The notes: generated from the sequence alone by a model not told the origin. Counted from the first letter of the stretch, positions 9,501-17,607 are shown. The stretch: 64,000 nt of DNA from Lewinellaceae bacterium (GCA_020636445.1 JACJXV010000020.1:4853-68852); one strand, 5' to 3'. Numbers and translations are program-made.

Positions 9501-9769
9501 GAGAAGTGGGACTTTTCAAATGGTGGATGCAGGAAGAAAAGCAGGATGCCATCCACGTAATCATGCTTAATGAAGAACCCCTGTCAGATCAAATCCATCG
9601 GCGGGAGTTTTTCCGGGGCTTCCCTCAGCGCCGGAGCTATAACCAACCCCTTTTCCGCGATAGTCAGTGGAAAATATCCCGGGAATTAGAACCTGCTGCG
9701 CTAGCCACTTATATACTGGAATATTTGAAGCAGCGCTTTCAACAACAACTGGATTTAGCCTTGCGATAA
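6557..9769 (+). CDS. ClpA/ClpB-like double AAA+ ATPase with novel C-terminal extension
   Basis: 1070 residues from the ATG at 6557 (a TTG lies one codon earlier). D1 has Walker A GPSGVGKT (about 227-234), but its Walker B reads FLYVRNLF, with Arg-Asn where Asp-Glu is expected, so D1 hydrolysis is doubtful. D2 is intact: Walker A GPTGVGKT (about 496-503), Walker B VLLLDELEKAD (about 556-566), sensor 1 IMTSNIG, arginine-finger segment RPELVNRID, sensor 2 GARYLQR. The ClpB middle coiled coil is absent or very short. The N-terminal 190 residues do not look like a Clp N-domain. About 330 residues after D2 contain a coiled-coil stretch and then VSFRIKG..FFKGEVGLFKWW, faintly like the release-factor PCRF region. 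No clpP is nearby, and I see no IGF/IGL ClpP loop. Probably an unfoldase or remodeller of unknown target. Confidence 0.85.
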   Translation: MAYPIAFPFYAFRLQFHPGVTLTIPLADLDRVRMGTSLHRVAKEYESTLQEAILGSNGYLPLAELMRNGEFRRGQLHIPFSGAADLLPSYSLSFTYYSYTLASKGMMGVIPELGLEAYGETEEEVQHHLELSVRTEFARSERLLNIRKILSAIWFRSVELVQQEILLEVPDPGETLPGKGDHEDNLLNQAANLLQITQQECFGREKELQQLRNYIQGRFSNNILVVGPSGVGKTALIWEIARRLEQWGITRQIWETSASLLIKELMQEGAWENQIPELCKILKQQHAFLYVRNLFDLFEVGKYEGNENSVADYLQPYLQRGDIAMISECTDEQLALIELNRPGYAALFHIIRLQEPKEELVEIIRNKIAGLSPGQTRQFSPEAVPDTIRLMQRFSPYAGMPGKAIRFLEALLQSRTNSTSPISGQEVIRHFCEGSGLPLFMVDSQVPLDLASTRQHFQEEVFGQPLAVQQVVNTLITVKTDLNRKGKPIASFLFVGPTGVGKTELAKVLAGFMFGDRSKMLRFDMSEYSDPYSVQRLISGSEGKLTAAVRRNPFSVLLLDELEKADSSFFDLLLQVLGDGRLTDSQGRLADFSSAIIIMTSNIGASAVDLNPIGFDRSVSSQHVQNHFLRAVQRFFRPELVNRIDQIIPFLPLGAETMKAIVDREISLIRQREGVKYRKLAWQIEPQVLQYLAQKGFDPQYGARYLQRVIREEVLSPLAAILVQVDSEDQVSVQTNLNPAGEIAHDVKVQESSFQDLYQTYQGLETASYAASLRRSARQFQEGFFFTELQQEWEALSFLYRTDPNKLFSQFGNRYQRLDQLIQRTKTLFDKINQLEEVINLETLGLKAKPPTDHTQSLAAWSKEFEELRTDLYLAQYPNQDCRLQVIGSHVWILLILYHDLISQTAYQMDGITGIWFDPNHYQQYTQAHQQDPASEARPYIEQEYPTYFDAVTALRQESESRRCVGVSFRIKGAAPELFFKGEVGLFKWWMQEEKQDAIHVIMLNEEPLSDQIHRREFFRGFPQRRSYNQPLFRDSQWKISRELEPAALATYILEYLKQRFQQQLDLALR

Positions 9770-9775
9770 AGACTA

Positions 9776-9936
9776 AGAGCTTGTTCAAATTTCTATGTTT
9801 GTGCGAAAGAGCGCAAATTTTATTCTGAACGAGGCGAAAAACACAGTCGATGCCAAAGCATCGGCGAGGCTTTTCAACGAAGTGCAGGATTAAAGTTGCC
9901 TCTTGCAGCCAAATGATGGGATTTTGAACAAGCTCT
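9776..9936. repeat. Intergenic repeat element, copy 1, with 14-bp terminal inverted repeats
   Basis: Bounded by AGAGCTTGTTCAAA (9776-9789) and its exact reverse complement (9923-9936). The inner 85 bp are clearly related to the element at 32999-33151: GGCGAAAAAC, then a stem CGATGC/GCATCG (9848-9853 with 9858-9863), then GGCGAGGCTTTTCAACGAAGTG. It has no coding content. The form (short, non-coding, inverted ends, dispersed) is MITE-like, but no transposase is in the window. It may also act as a hairpin terminator between the converging genes. Confidence 0.75.
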
Positions 9937-9973
9937 AAATCCAGCTATGTTAATGTATGAATTGAAATTCCCG

Positions 9974-10690
9974 TTAAAGTACCTGGTGATTAAACGGTTG
10001 AATAACCATTTCCGAGACAACACCGGAGCTGGGTTGCTGACACAAAAACCAGACAGCACGCGCTGCTTCTTTACGCTGGATAAATTTATCGCGCTGTACC
10101 CGCAGATCAATTTCATCCCAAAACGGGGTATCTACCCCACCGAGGTAGATATTTGTAATCCGAATATCAGTACGCTTGAGTTCTTCTCTTACTGATTTGA
10201 GCATTCCGTTTAACCCGTATTTAGATGCGGCATAAGCGGCAGCACCAGCCATTGGGGATTTCCCCAAGACTCCGGGCATGTTTATGATTAAACCTTTTTT
10301 AGCCTCTTTCATCGGAGGCAAAAAGTTTTTCAATAGCAGAAAAGTGCCAGTCAGATTTACTGCCAGGGTATGTTGGAAATCTTCCAGGGATAATTGCTCC
10401 ATGGGCTTAATGATACCTACACCTGCTGCATTGACCAGAATGTCCAGCTTACCAATACGCTGATGGATAGCTGCTGCCACCTCACTGATCTGATCAGGAT
10501 TCGTAATATCCATTAAAAACCGCTGATCGGCAGAGATTTGCGCAGCCTCCCCTGCGACAGCCAGGTCATCGGCATTTCTGCCCGTAATAAAAACATTGGC
10601 CTGGCTGGATCGCAGCAAGCGGGCTACTTCAGCGCCGATACCACCGGTACCCCCAACAACTAATACTTGCTTATTGGCTAGTAGTTCCAT
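9974..10690 (-). CDS. Short-chain dehydrogenase/reductase with atypical active site
   Basis: 238 residues. The cofactor motif GGTGGIG lies at about residues 13-19, followed by NAAG and YAASK (the YxxxK pair). The catalytic Ser that normally lies 13 residues before the Tyr is Gly here (NMPGVLG in place of NxSSxxG), so activity may be low or altered. The gene follows folE by 8 bp in the same direction, so it could act in pterin metabolism, for example as a pteridine reductase. That link is inference from position only. Confidence 0.85.
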   Translation of the reverse strand: MELLANKQVLVVGGTGGIGAEVARLLRSSQANVFITGRNADDLAVAGEAAQISADQRFLMDITNPDQISEVAAAIHQRIGKLDILVNAAGVGIIKPMEQLSLEDFQHTLAVNLTGTFLLLKNFLPPMKEAKKGLIINMPGVLGKSPMAGAAAYAASKYGLNGMLKSVREELKRTDIRITNIYLGGVDTPFWDEIDLRVQRDKFIQRKEAARAVWFLCQQPSSGVVSEMVIQPFNHQVL

Positions 10691-10698
10691 TGCGTGAA

Positions 10699-11466
10699 TT
10701 ACCCTTTTATAGCGTGCAAAAATTCTGCTCTAACATCTTCCCGGTCGAATGCACCACTATAAGCCGTGGTTACAGTAGTACAGTCCTGGTGTTCTACACC
10801 CCTGGCTTGTACACACATGTGATACGCTTCGATATAGACCGCTACATCCTCAGTATGCAGTACCTGGCGTAGTTCTTCTGCTATTTGCATAGTAAGGCGC
10901 TCCTGTACCTGTGGGCGACGCGCATAATAATCGACAATACGGTTCAGCTTTGACAGGCCAATTACCTGTCCATTAGCGATATAGGCGATATGCGCTTTCC
11001 CGTATATGGGTAGAAAGTGGTGTTCGCAAAAAGATTGCACCCGGATATTTTTCTCGACCAGCATTTGATCGTACCCGAACTTATTCTCAAATAAGGAAAC
11101 CCGTGGTTTATTGGCAGGATTCAAACCATTGAAGATTTCCTTGACGAACATCTTAGCAACCCGCTTAGGTGTACCTTGCAGGGAATCATCCTTGAGGTCC
11201 AATCCGAGAATATCCATAATGGCCCGGAAATGCCCTTCGATGTTTTGCATCTTTGCTTCGTCGCTCAAGGCAAAAGCATCTGGTTTCAACGGCGTTTCGA
11301 GGGAGGTACCAATATGTGCCTCTCCCAAATCATCCGCAGCCAGGGAGCCGTTTTTGTCAGCCTGGTGAATACCGTTGCTTGAGGCCTTGCCGTTAAGTGG
11401 GTGGTTAGTGGAAAATACCATCAATGATTTTTTTTGATCTGTAAACTGTAAATGAAAACCGGGCAT
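10699..11466 (-). CDS. folE: GTP cyclohydrolase I
   Basis: 255 residues as given; the ATG at 11421 (240 residues) is an equally plausible start. The N-terminal 75 residues are low-complexity and not conserved. The catalytic core is clear: QGTPKRVAKMF, SFCEHHFLPIYGKAHIAYI with the zinc-binding Cys and His, IGLSKLNRIVDYYARRPQVQERLT, and MCVQARGVEHQDC carrying the second zinc Cys. The enzyme converts GTP to dihydroneopterin triphosphate, the first step to folate and biopterin. An SDR gene follows 8 bp downstream. Confidence 0.95.
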   Translation of the reverse strand: MPGFHLQFTDQKKSLMVFSTNHPLNGKASSNGIHQADKNGSLAADDLGEAHIGTSLETPLKPDAFALSDEAKMQNIEGHFRAIMDILGLDLKDDSLQGTPKRVAKMFVKEIFNGLNPANKPRVSLFENKFGYDQMLVEKNIRVQSFCEHHFLPIYGKAHIAYIANGQVIGLSKLNRIVDYYARRPQVQERLTMQIAEELRQVLHTEDVAVYIEAYHMCVQARGVEHQDCTTVTTAYSGAFDREDVRAEFLHAIKG

Positions 11467-11501
11467 GTAACGTTAAAGGAATACATATTGTTTAAAAACA
11501 A

Positions 11502-11526
11502 GCGGACGGTTTATAAAACTGTCCGC
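11502..11526. other. Hairpin between folE and the 11550 lipoprotein
   Basis: GCGGAC (11502-11507) pairs with GTCCGC (11521-11526), and the stem continues inward through a G-T wobble and GTTT/AAAC. Read on the minus strand the hairpin is followed by TTGTTTTT, which looks like a terminator or attenuator 35 bp before folE. Read on the plus strand it lies in the probable leader of the lipoprotein gene. Confidence 0.45.
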
Positions 11527-11549
11527 CTATGGATATAAAGCCTACATAA

Positions 11550-12086
11550 ATGATAACCTATTTCACAAGCCCTCAAAGAGGCGAATTCTTACTCCTGCTT
11601 TTAATATTAATTCTCGCTGGGTGCCAATCTTCAAGCACTTCCTCCAAACCGGAGAATGATTGCCCCTACGGCATTCCTGAAGCCATTTTTTCGGATACCC
11701 TACCCCAGTTGGCCAGCCATTCTTTTCAGCGGGAGGGAGTTAATGGGCTAGAGGAAATAACATTTCGCGATGGTCGCCGGCTGGAAATTTACCAAACAGG
11801 ATGTCAGACACTTCGTCAGGAGTTAAGATTTACGCTCCCAACATCAGTCCCGGCGGATATGTCAATCGATTGGGTCAGCAGTGCCATCGCCCAGATTCGT
11901 TCATTAGCAGCTTTGGGAACCCGATTCAGTGGTTTTACCGAGTGGGCTGACCAATTAGATCAACACCACGACGAGTTTCGGCTGGCGGAAGCCATCAGCA
12001 TTAGTCCCGGCATCTTTGCTCGCATCGACCGAATTTCTGGTGCTGATAATACCACTGTTATCGTTACACTTTCAAATGCCCCATAA
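11550..12086 (+). CDS. Hypothetical lipoprotein
   Basis: 178 residues. A hydrophobic signal (FLLLLLILILAGC) ends in a lipobox with the Cys at about residue 25, followed by a Ser-rich linker typical of surface or periplasmic lipoproteins. The mature part (about 140 residues) has no motif I recognise; two further Cys lie at about residues 38 and 84. It stands alone between divergent folE and the 492-bp gap before lpdA. No function is proposed. Confidence 0.75.
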   Translation: MITYFTSPQRGEFLLLLLILILAGCQSSSTSSKPENDCPYGIPEAIFSDTLPQLASHSFQREGVNGLEEITFRDGRRLEIYQTGCQTLRQELRFTLPTSVPADMSIDWVSSAIAQIRSLAALGTRFSGFTEWADQLDQHHDEFRLAEAISISPGIFARIDRISGADNTTVIVTLSNAP

Positions 12087-12344
12087 TTTTTTCAGGAAAA
12101 TGTGACAGGTCCCAGCCGTTTGGTTTTCAGGCGATTCTATTCTAACACAACGCTTGAGTGCAGATAATATTCTTTCATAAGTAATTGAAAAACAAATACT
12201 TAATCAAATAAATTACACCGCAATATCTCTGGCTACCTGACAAAATTGCATAGCTAAAACTTGCCTCTTGCCACCATTATGCCTAATTTTACATGCACAA
12301 CATCATCATCTGCAAGTGGGATTGACCGGTTTTTTTCAACCCCC

Positions 12345-12500
12345 CAAACTGTTATATATTATCCTTTTTAAGGGTTTAACGGGCCTTTGTGCAGGCTTCC
12401 GAACAGAAACTTATCTCCTCCTGAAATCCGGAGATAGTCAAAATATTAAGTATCAGTAAGTTAGAGAGCTCCGCTTAACCCTAGGGTTGCGGAGTTTTTT
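12345..12500 (+). ncRNA. Possible small RNA ending in an intrinsic terminator
   Basis: Three consecutive hairpins can be drawn: GCCT/AGGC (12383-12386 with 12393-12396), TATCTCC/GGAGATA (12412-12418 with 12430-12436) and the terminator stem CTCCGC/GCGGAG at the end. A terminator with no real gene before it needs an explanation, and an independent short transcript is one. An AT-rich TTATATATTAT stretch near 12352 could be its promoter. No known RNA family was recognised; boundaries are guesses. Confidence 0.3.
12469..12500 (+). terminator. Intrinsic terminator upstream of lpdA
   Basis: CTCCGC (12469-12474) pairs with GCGGAG (12489-12494), and the inner TTAACCCTAGGGTT is also self-complementary. 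Six T follow (12495-12500). It ends plus-strand transcription from the preceding gap. Confidence 0.8.
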
Positions 12501-12578
12501 ATTTTCCCACAGGTCCTTATCTTTGGGGCGCCAGTTCAAGTTTGCTGGTTATACACCAACTAAATAATTGTCTTCCAT

Positions 12579-13976
12579 ATGAACTTCGATCTAATTGTGA
12601 TAGGTAGTGGCCCCGGTGGATATGTAGCTGCAATTCGTGCCTCCCAGCTAGGTATGAAGGTTGCTGTTGTTGAACGGGAATCACTCGGAGGTATTTGCCT
12701 TAACTGGGGTTGCATCCCAACCAAAGCCTTGTTGAAAAGTGCTCAGGTTTTTGAGTATATCAACCATGCTGAAGAATACGGAATTAAGGTGGGTAGCGCC
12801 AAAGCGGATTTTGGTGCCATGGTTCAGCGCAGCCGCCAGGTTGCGGATGGCATGAGCAAGGGAATTAATTTCCTTTTCCGCAAAAACAAAATTACCGTTA
12901 TCAATGGCGAAGGGAAGTTAGCCCGGGGTAAGAAAGTCCTGGTGACTGATGCCGAGGGAAAGACTACTGAATATCAGGCTGAGCATATTATCATCGCTAC
13001 CGGCGGGCGGGCTAAGGCTCTGCCTAGTGTGCCTATTGATGGTGAAAAAGTTATCGAATACCGCAAGGCGATGACATTAGAGAAACAACCCAAGAGTATG
13101 GTCGTTGTTGGTGCCGGAGCCATTGGGGTTGAATTTGCTTATTTCTATAGTTCTATCGGCACCGAGGTCACGGTAGTGGAATACCTGGAACAAGGATTGC
13201 TCCCTCGTGAAGATGTAGACATCTCCAAAGAACTTAATAAGATTTACACCAAAAAGGGAATCCGGGTATTAGGAAATACGGCTGTTGAAAGCGTCAATAC
13301 CCAGGGTAAGGGTTGTGTAGTTACTGTCAAGAACAATAAAACAGGAGCCACCGAAGAGATCAAGTGCGATATCGTACTATCAGCTGCCGGAGTAGCGCCC
13401 AATACCGAAAATATTGGTCTGGAAACACTGGGGATCAACGTTGACCGCGGCATTATTCAGGTCGATGAATATTACCGTACGAATGTTCCGGGTATCTATG
13501 CTATTGGTGATGTGGTACCAGGGCCAGCACTAGCGCACGTCGCTAGCGCCGAAGGTATTATCTGCGTCGAAAACATTGCCGGACACCACCCCACGCCAAT
13601 CAATTACGACAACATTCCTGCCTGCACGTACTGTGTTCCGGAAGTAGCCTCAGTAGGCCTGACAGAGGCTGCTGCACGCGCTGCCGGGTATGAACTCAAT
13701 GTAGGCAAGTTTCCCTTCTCTGCTTCGGGCAAAGCCAGTGCTGCAGGCGACAAAAATGGATTCGTCAAGGTAATCTTCGATGCGAAATACGGAGAATTCC
13801 TCGGAGCACATTTTATTGGCCAGAACGTAACGGAAATGATTGCCGAAGTTGTCGTGGCCCGAAAATTAGAAACTACCGGGATGGAGATCGTCAAATCGAT
13901 CCACCCACACCCCACGATGAGTGAAGCCATTATGGAAGCTGCTGCTGCCGCTTATGGCGAAGTAATCCATCTTTAG
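12579..13976 (+). CDS. lpdA: Dihydrolipoyl dehydrogenase
   Basis: 465 residues, normal length. FAD motif GSGPGGYVAAIRASQLG begins at about residue 9. The redox-active disulfide is GGICLNWGCIPTK (Cys40 and Cys45). The NAD motif GAGAIGVEFA, the second FAD motif YAIGDV and the C-terminal HPHPTMSE with the active-site His at about residue 443 are all present. It is the E3 subunit that reoxidises lipoamide in pyruvate and 2-oxoglutarate dehydrogenase complexes. It is monocistronic, with a terminator directly after. Confidence 0.96.
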   Translation: MNFDLIVIGSGPGGYVAAIRASQLGMKVAVVERESLGGICLNWGCIPTKALLKSAQVFEYINHAEEYGIKVGSAKADFGAMVQRSRQVADGMSKGINFLFRKNKITVINGEGKLARGKKVLVTDAEGKTTEYQAEHIIIATGGRAKALPSVPIDGEKVIEYRKAMTLEKQPKSMVVVGAGAIGVEFAYFYSSIGTEVTVVEYLEQGLLPREDVDISKELNKIYTKKGIRVLGNTAVESVNTQGKGCVVTVKNNKTGATEEIKCDIVLSAAGVAPNTENIGLETLGINVDRGIIQVDEYYRTNVPGIYAIGDVVPGPALAHVASAEGIICVENIAGHHPTPINYDNIPACTYCVPEVASVGLTEAAARAAGYELNVGKFPFSASGKASAAGDKNGFVKVIFDAKYGEFLGAHFIGQNVTEMIAEVVVARKLETTGMEIVKSIHPHPTMSEAIMEAAAAAYGEVIHL

Positions 13977-14006
13977 GATTAGAAATCTCATTTAGTAAAC
14001 ATAACT

Positions 14007-14049
14007 CATCCCGAATGTTGGTTAATGCCGACGTTCGGGATGTTTTTTT
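14007..14049 (+). terminator. Intrinsic terminator of lpdA
   Basis: CATCCCGAA (14007-14015) pairs with TTCGGGATG (14034-14042) and seven T follow. It lies 31 bp after the lpdA stop, between convergent genes. Confidence 0.9.
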
Positions 14050-14104
14050 ATAGGTTAGATCTGGTGTATCGCCTTCGGACTTAGTGACTGGATAACATCT
14101 GACT

Positions 14105-15403
14105 TTATTCCTGGTGTGGAAGGCGATTGAAGATACGCTGGATAAAACGTTTTTCGGCTGTAATAACCCGGCCCCGGCCGAAAAGTTCCTGCTCTGACTC
14201 AATGGGCTTTCCGGTGGTTGTGGTCAGGCCCTCGGCGAAGGTTACTTCAACGGGAACCACCAGCTTGCCCAACTCCTCTTTGGGGATTTTCGATTTCCAG
14301 GAGACTTCGCCAACTACTGCACCATACTCGGGGAAAGGAAAGCTTTGCAGACGCACCACAACGCGTTGACCTTCTTTGACCATTCCGGAACCCGTAAACG
14401 GAATATTCATCAACCCTTCCATCTGACGGGCATTGGCTGGGATGACTACCAGTAGATCTTCCCCCTGTTGTACAAACTGATCAGAACGTGTTTTACTGCC
14501 AACAACCTGCACCGTGCCATCAACGGGAGCCGTAAGCATATAGGTCTTCATCCAGGCTTCGACACGGGTTTTAAGTTTGAAGAACGCATCGCGCATTTCC
14601 GCTGAAGAGTTTACCACACTGCGCTCTACCCCACCCTCCAGGCTCGTGATTCTGTTTTTTAAGGAAGCTATCACAAACTGCTTTTCCCGGATAGCCGCTT
14701 CTTTGTTATTTAGCTGCTCCTGCAAATTAGATATCCGGTCCTGAATGGCAGTTAGATCGGCACTGGATGCCCGTTTCAAGGTAACCAGGTATTGCTGATT
14801 CCTTTCTTCCACCTGGGCATTGGTAATCTGCTCAGCTAGTTTTTCTTTTGCCTTGCGATCGAACGTAGCTTGCCGCTCTAGTGAACTAATCTGCCGTTGT
14901 ACCGAGCGGATATCCATTTTGTCATACTTGCTGTCTTTTGCAGTCAGGTGTTGTTGTTGCTTCTCCCAAAAGGTAAACAGATCTTCCTGTAACTCGCCTA
15001 ACACTAAACCAGTAGGTAACTCAAGATTAGCCAGCGTGCTGTCGGATAGGTTAAGAATATTGACGAGAAAATCATTGAGGTGCATAACGTGACGAAAGTC
15101 GGCAGAACTTCGCAAAACCAGCAACGCCTGCCCTTCCTGGACCTCCTGGTTGTTTTGTACCAAAACGGTTTGAATATAGTTGGAAGCCGCAGCTTTGAGA
15201 TGTGCAGGAGGGTCCTTGAATGTAATTCGGATATCTGCCTCTACAATATCGGGGTAACGTACCCAGAAGGATAACCAGGCCAGAATAACAAAGCAAATGA
15301 GCGCCAGGATAGAACCCCAGCGAATGATCCACCCAGGAGGCGTGCCCAGTATCTCCTGGACTTCTTCACTCCGGATCTCCATTTGGTCTATTTCCTCTGC
15401 CAC
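14105..15403 (-). CDS. HlyD-family membrane fusion protein
   Basis: 432 residues from a GTG at 15403; an ATG at 15382 is the alternative. A short cytoplasmic N-terminus (RSEEVQEILGTPP) precedes one membrane segment at about residues 29-48. A biotinyl-lipoyl half (NYIQTVLVQNNQEVQEGQALLVL), a long coiled-coil hairpin at about 150-265 and a second lipoyl half (YMLTAPVDGTVQVV) follow. This is the periplasmic adaptor of type I export. It lies 14 bp after the C39-peptidase ABC transporter, so the two form one export operon. Confidence 0.92.
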   Translation of the reverse strand: MAEEIDQMEIRSEEVQEILGTPPGWIIRWGSILALICFVILAWLSFWVRYPDIVEADIRITFKDPPAHLKAAASNYIQTVLVQNNQEVQEGQALLVLRSSADFRHVMHLNDFLVNILNLSDSTLANLELPTGLVLGELQEDLFTFWEKQQQHLTAKDSKYDKMDIRSVQRQISSLERQATFDRKAKEKLAEQITNAQVEERNQQYLVTLKRASSADLTAIQDRISNLQEQLNNKEAAIREKQFVIASLKNRITSLEGGVERSVVNSSAEMRDAFFKLKTRVEAWMKTYMLTAPVDGTVQVVGSKTRSDQFVQQGEDLLVVIPANARQMEGLMNIPFTGSGMVKEGQRVVVRLQSFPFPEYGAVVGEVSWKSKIPKEELGKLVVPVEVTFAEGLTTTTGKPIESEQELFGRGRVITAEKRFIQRIFNRLPHQE

Positions 15404-15417
15404 AATCCTGGTTTTAG

Positions 15418-17607
15418 TTATGCCCCTAACTCTAATTGGTTGCGCACCAGCTGGTAGTATGCCCCTCTGATATAGGTGAGTTCTTCATGAGTGCCTTGCT
15501 CTACAATTTCACCATCCTCCAGGACGATAATATTATCCGCATTCATGACGGTACTTAGCCGGTGGGCCACAATAACAATCGTACGCCGGCGAAACAATTC
15601 TGCCAAATTCTCCATGATTACCATTTCATTGAAGGCATCCAGCGCAGTGGTAGCTTCGTCAAAGAAAAGATAATCCGGATCTTTATATACGGCGCGGGCA
15701 ATGAGTAGTCGTTGTTTTTGCCCCTGACTGAGCCCCAATCCATCCTGACCTATCCGGGTGTTATACCCCAGGGGTAAGGATTCTATAAATGTTTGAATAT
15801 TAGCTACTTTGACCGCCCGGAGTAATCGTTCTTTGTTGATGATCTCATCCCCCAGGGCAATATTCCGGGCAATGGAATCACTGAAAATATGTCCTTCCTG
15901 CATGACGACTCCGCACTTTCGGCGCCATAACTTATTACTTAAATTGGAGAGACTTAAATCTCCCAGGCGAATAGTCCCTTCCGTGGGTTCGTAAAATTGC
16001 AGTAATAATTTAAGTAACGTGGTTTTTCCACTTCCGCTTCGACCCACGATCGCCGTTGTCTTCCCTTTAGGAATGACCAGGCTAAGGTTTTTAATTACCA
16101 GAGGCGAGTTTGGTCCATTGTAATGAAATGAAACTTCCTCCAATCGGATATCCCCCGATTCGGGAATGATGGTTATTTTATTTTCCGGATTCTCTTCATT
16201 TTCTTTTCCGTGAATCTCACTCATTCGTTCCAGACTAATTTTCGCCTCTTGCATCGTCTGGAGAAAAGCTACCAATTGGTTGATCTGACTATTCAGTTGT
16301 CCGATAATATATTGCACAGCCACCAACATACCCAACGTCATGCGCGTCTCGATAACCGCTTGAGCGACCAAAAAGATAATGAACAGGTTTTTGGTTTCAT
16401 TGAAGAAGACGGCTCCGGCACGTTGAATCTGTTCTATTCGCAGGGTGCTAATTCCTGTGCGGAACAATTTGGCCTGAATGCGTTCCCAGGCCCAGCGTTT
16501 TTGTTTTTCGGCATTATACAGTTTGATATCCTGCATTCCCGCGACCAACTCGTATAAGTTGCTTTGATTTTCGGCGGACTGGTCAAAACGTTTGTAGTCC
16601 AGATCACGGCGCCACCGCATAAAGCCAAAAACCCACATGAGGTTAAGCGTGGTCCCTAGTAAGAATACAAAGAATACCGTTAGGTTCCAGGTTGCCAGTA
16701 CGATGCCGAATACCAGCAAATTGATAAAAGAAAAAATAGAAACCAGTGAAGTAGAGCTTAAAAAGCGCTGCACCCGCTCATGGTCGGTAATGCGTTGGAT
16801 AAGATCTCCGGCAAGGCGGCTATCAAAAAACTTAAGCGGAAGCCGGGTGAGTTTAATTAAAAAATCGGAGATCAGACTAATATTTACCCTAACGCCAACA
16901 TGCAGCAGAATCCAGCTGCGAATGTATTCTATTCCCGTTTGTGTGGCAAAAAGCACTAACTGCGCTACCAGAATTAACAGGATGAAACTATAATCAAGGT
17001 TATTAATCCCTACATCGACAATACTCTTGAGCAGGAAAGGAAAAATGATCTGGAGAAAACTACCCAGGAAAAGGCCCAGAATCAGCTGGAGTATGAGTGG
17101 CCGGTAGCTTTGGAAATAAGATAAAACGTAACCAAACCCACTTTTGTTAGGGGCATCCCCATCCCGCAGCAGAAAGTCAGGTGTTGTCTGGAGTAACAAT
17201 AAAACACCGGCATCATCCGCTTGGGCACCCGGGCCAACCCAATGCTCCAGAAAAGTTGCTTTGTCAAGAGTGTATTTTCCGCGACCAGGGTCAGCTATCC
17301 ACACCTTGTCCTCCTTTGCCCGGTAAATAACCACAAAATGATCATTATCCCAGTGGGCGATACAAGGTAAGGGGACAACACTAATCAATTGGTCGTAGGT
17401 GGTCTGAACCGCGAGCGTTTGCATGCCGATATGCTCAGCAGCATCACTGATTTCGAGCATAGAAACACCCTGCCGACCGGTGTAGGTTAGCTCCCGTAAA
17501 TACTCAAGGGAGTAGAAACGGTTGTAGAAGCGGGCAATCATGCGTAGGCATGTTGCACCACAATCCATGGCATCTAATTGATGGTAAAAAGGAAATCCTT
17601 TTGCCAT
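15418..17607 (-). CDS. Peptidase-containing ABC exporter (C39-TM-ABC)
   Basis: 729 residues. The N-terminal C39 peptidase keeps its catalytic set: Q10, C16 in DCGATCL, His in WDNDHFVV (about residue 91) and Asp in ADPGRG. Five to six membrane segments span about 165-440. The ABC domain has Walker A GRSGSGKTT, signature LSQGQKQR, Walker B LFFDEAT and switch His in VAHRLST. Such PCAT transporters cleave a double-glycine leader and export the peptide. The HlyD partner is downstream. I found no GG-leader peptide, maturation enzyme or immunity gene in the flanking 1 kb, so the cargo is unknown and may be encoded elsewhere. Confidence 0.94.
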   Translation of the reverse strand: MAKGFPFYHQLDAMDCGATCLRMIARFYNRFYSLEYLRELTYTGRQGVSMLEISDAAEHIGMQTLAVQTTYDQLISVVPLPCIAHWDNDHFVVIYRAKEDKVWIADPGRGKYTLDKATFLEHWVGPGAQADDAGVLLLLQTTPDFLLRDGDAPNKSGFGYVLSYFQSYRPLILQLILGLFLGSFLQIIFPFLLKSIVDVGINNLDYSFILLILVAQLVLFATQTGIEYIRSWILLHVGVRVNISLISDFLIKLTRLPLKFFDSRLAGDLIQRITDHERVQRFLSSTSLVSIFSFINLLVFGIVLATWNLTVFFVFLLGTTLNLMWVFGFMRWRRDLDYKRFDQSAENQSNLYELVAGMQDIKLYNAEKQKRWAWERIQAKLFRTGISTLRIEQIQRAGAVFFNETKNLFIIFLVAQAVIETRMTLGMLVAVQYIIGQLNSQINQLVAFLQTMQEAKISLERMSEIHGKENEENPENKITIIPESGDIRLEEVSFHYNGPNSPLVIKNLSLVIPKGKTTAIVGRSGSGKTTLLKLLLQFYEPTEGTIRLGDLSLSNLSNKLWRRKCGVVMQEGHIFSDSIARNIALGDEIINKERLLRAVKVANIQTFIESLPLGYNTRIGQDGLGLSQGQKQRLLIARAVYKDPDYLFFDEATTALDAFNEMVIMENLAELFRRRTIVIVAHRLSTVMNADNIIVLEDGEIVEQGTHEELTYIRGAYYQLVRNQLELGA

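Larger units (their letters stand above)
12087..12578. other. Gap before lpdA
   Basis: 492 bp with no persuasive gene. A 63-codon open frame at 12268-12459 is hydrophobic with no homology I recognise and overlaps the possible small RNA. The gap ends with a strong terminator hairpin (12469-12500) and the lpdA leader. Confidence 0.6.

Noticed and set aside
12268..12459. 63-codon open frame before lpdA
   Set aside because: No coding signal; overlaps hairpins and ends at a terminator; low-complexity hydrophobic product.
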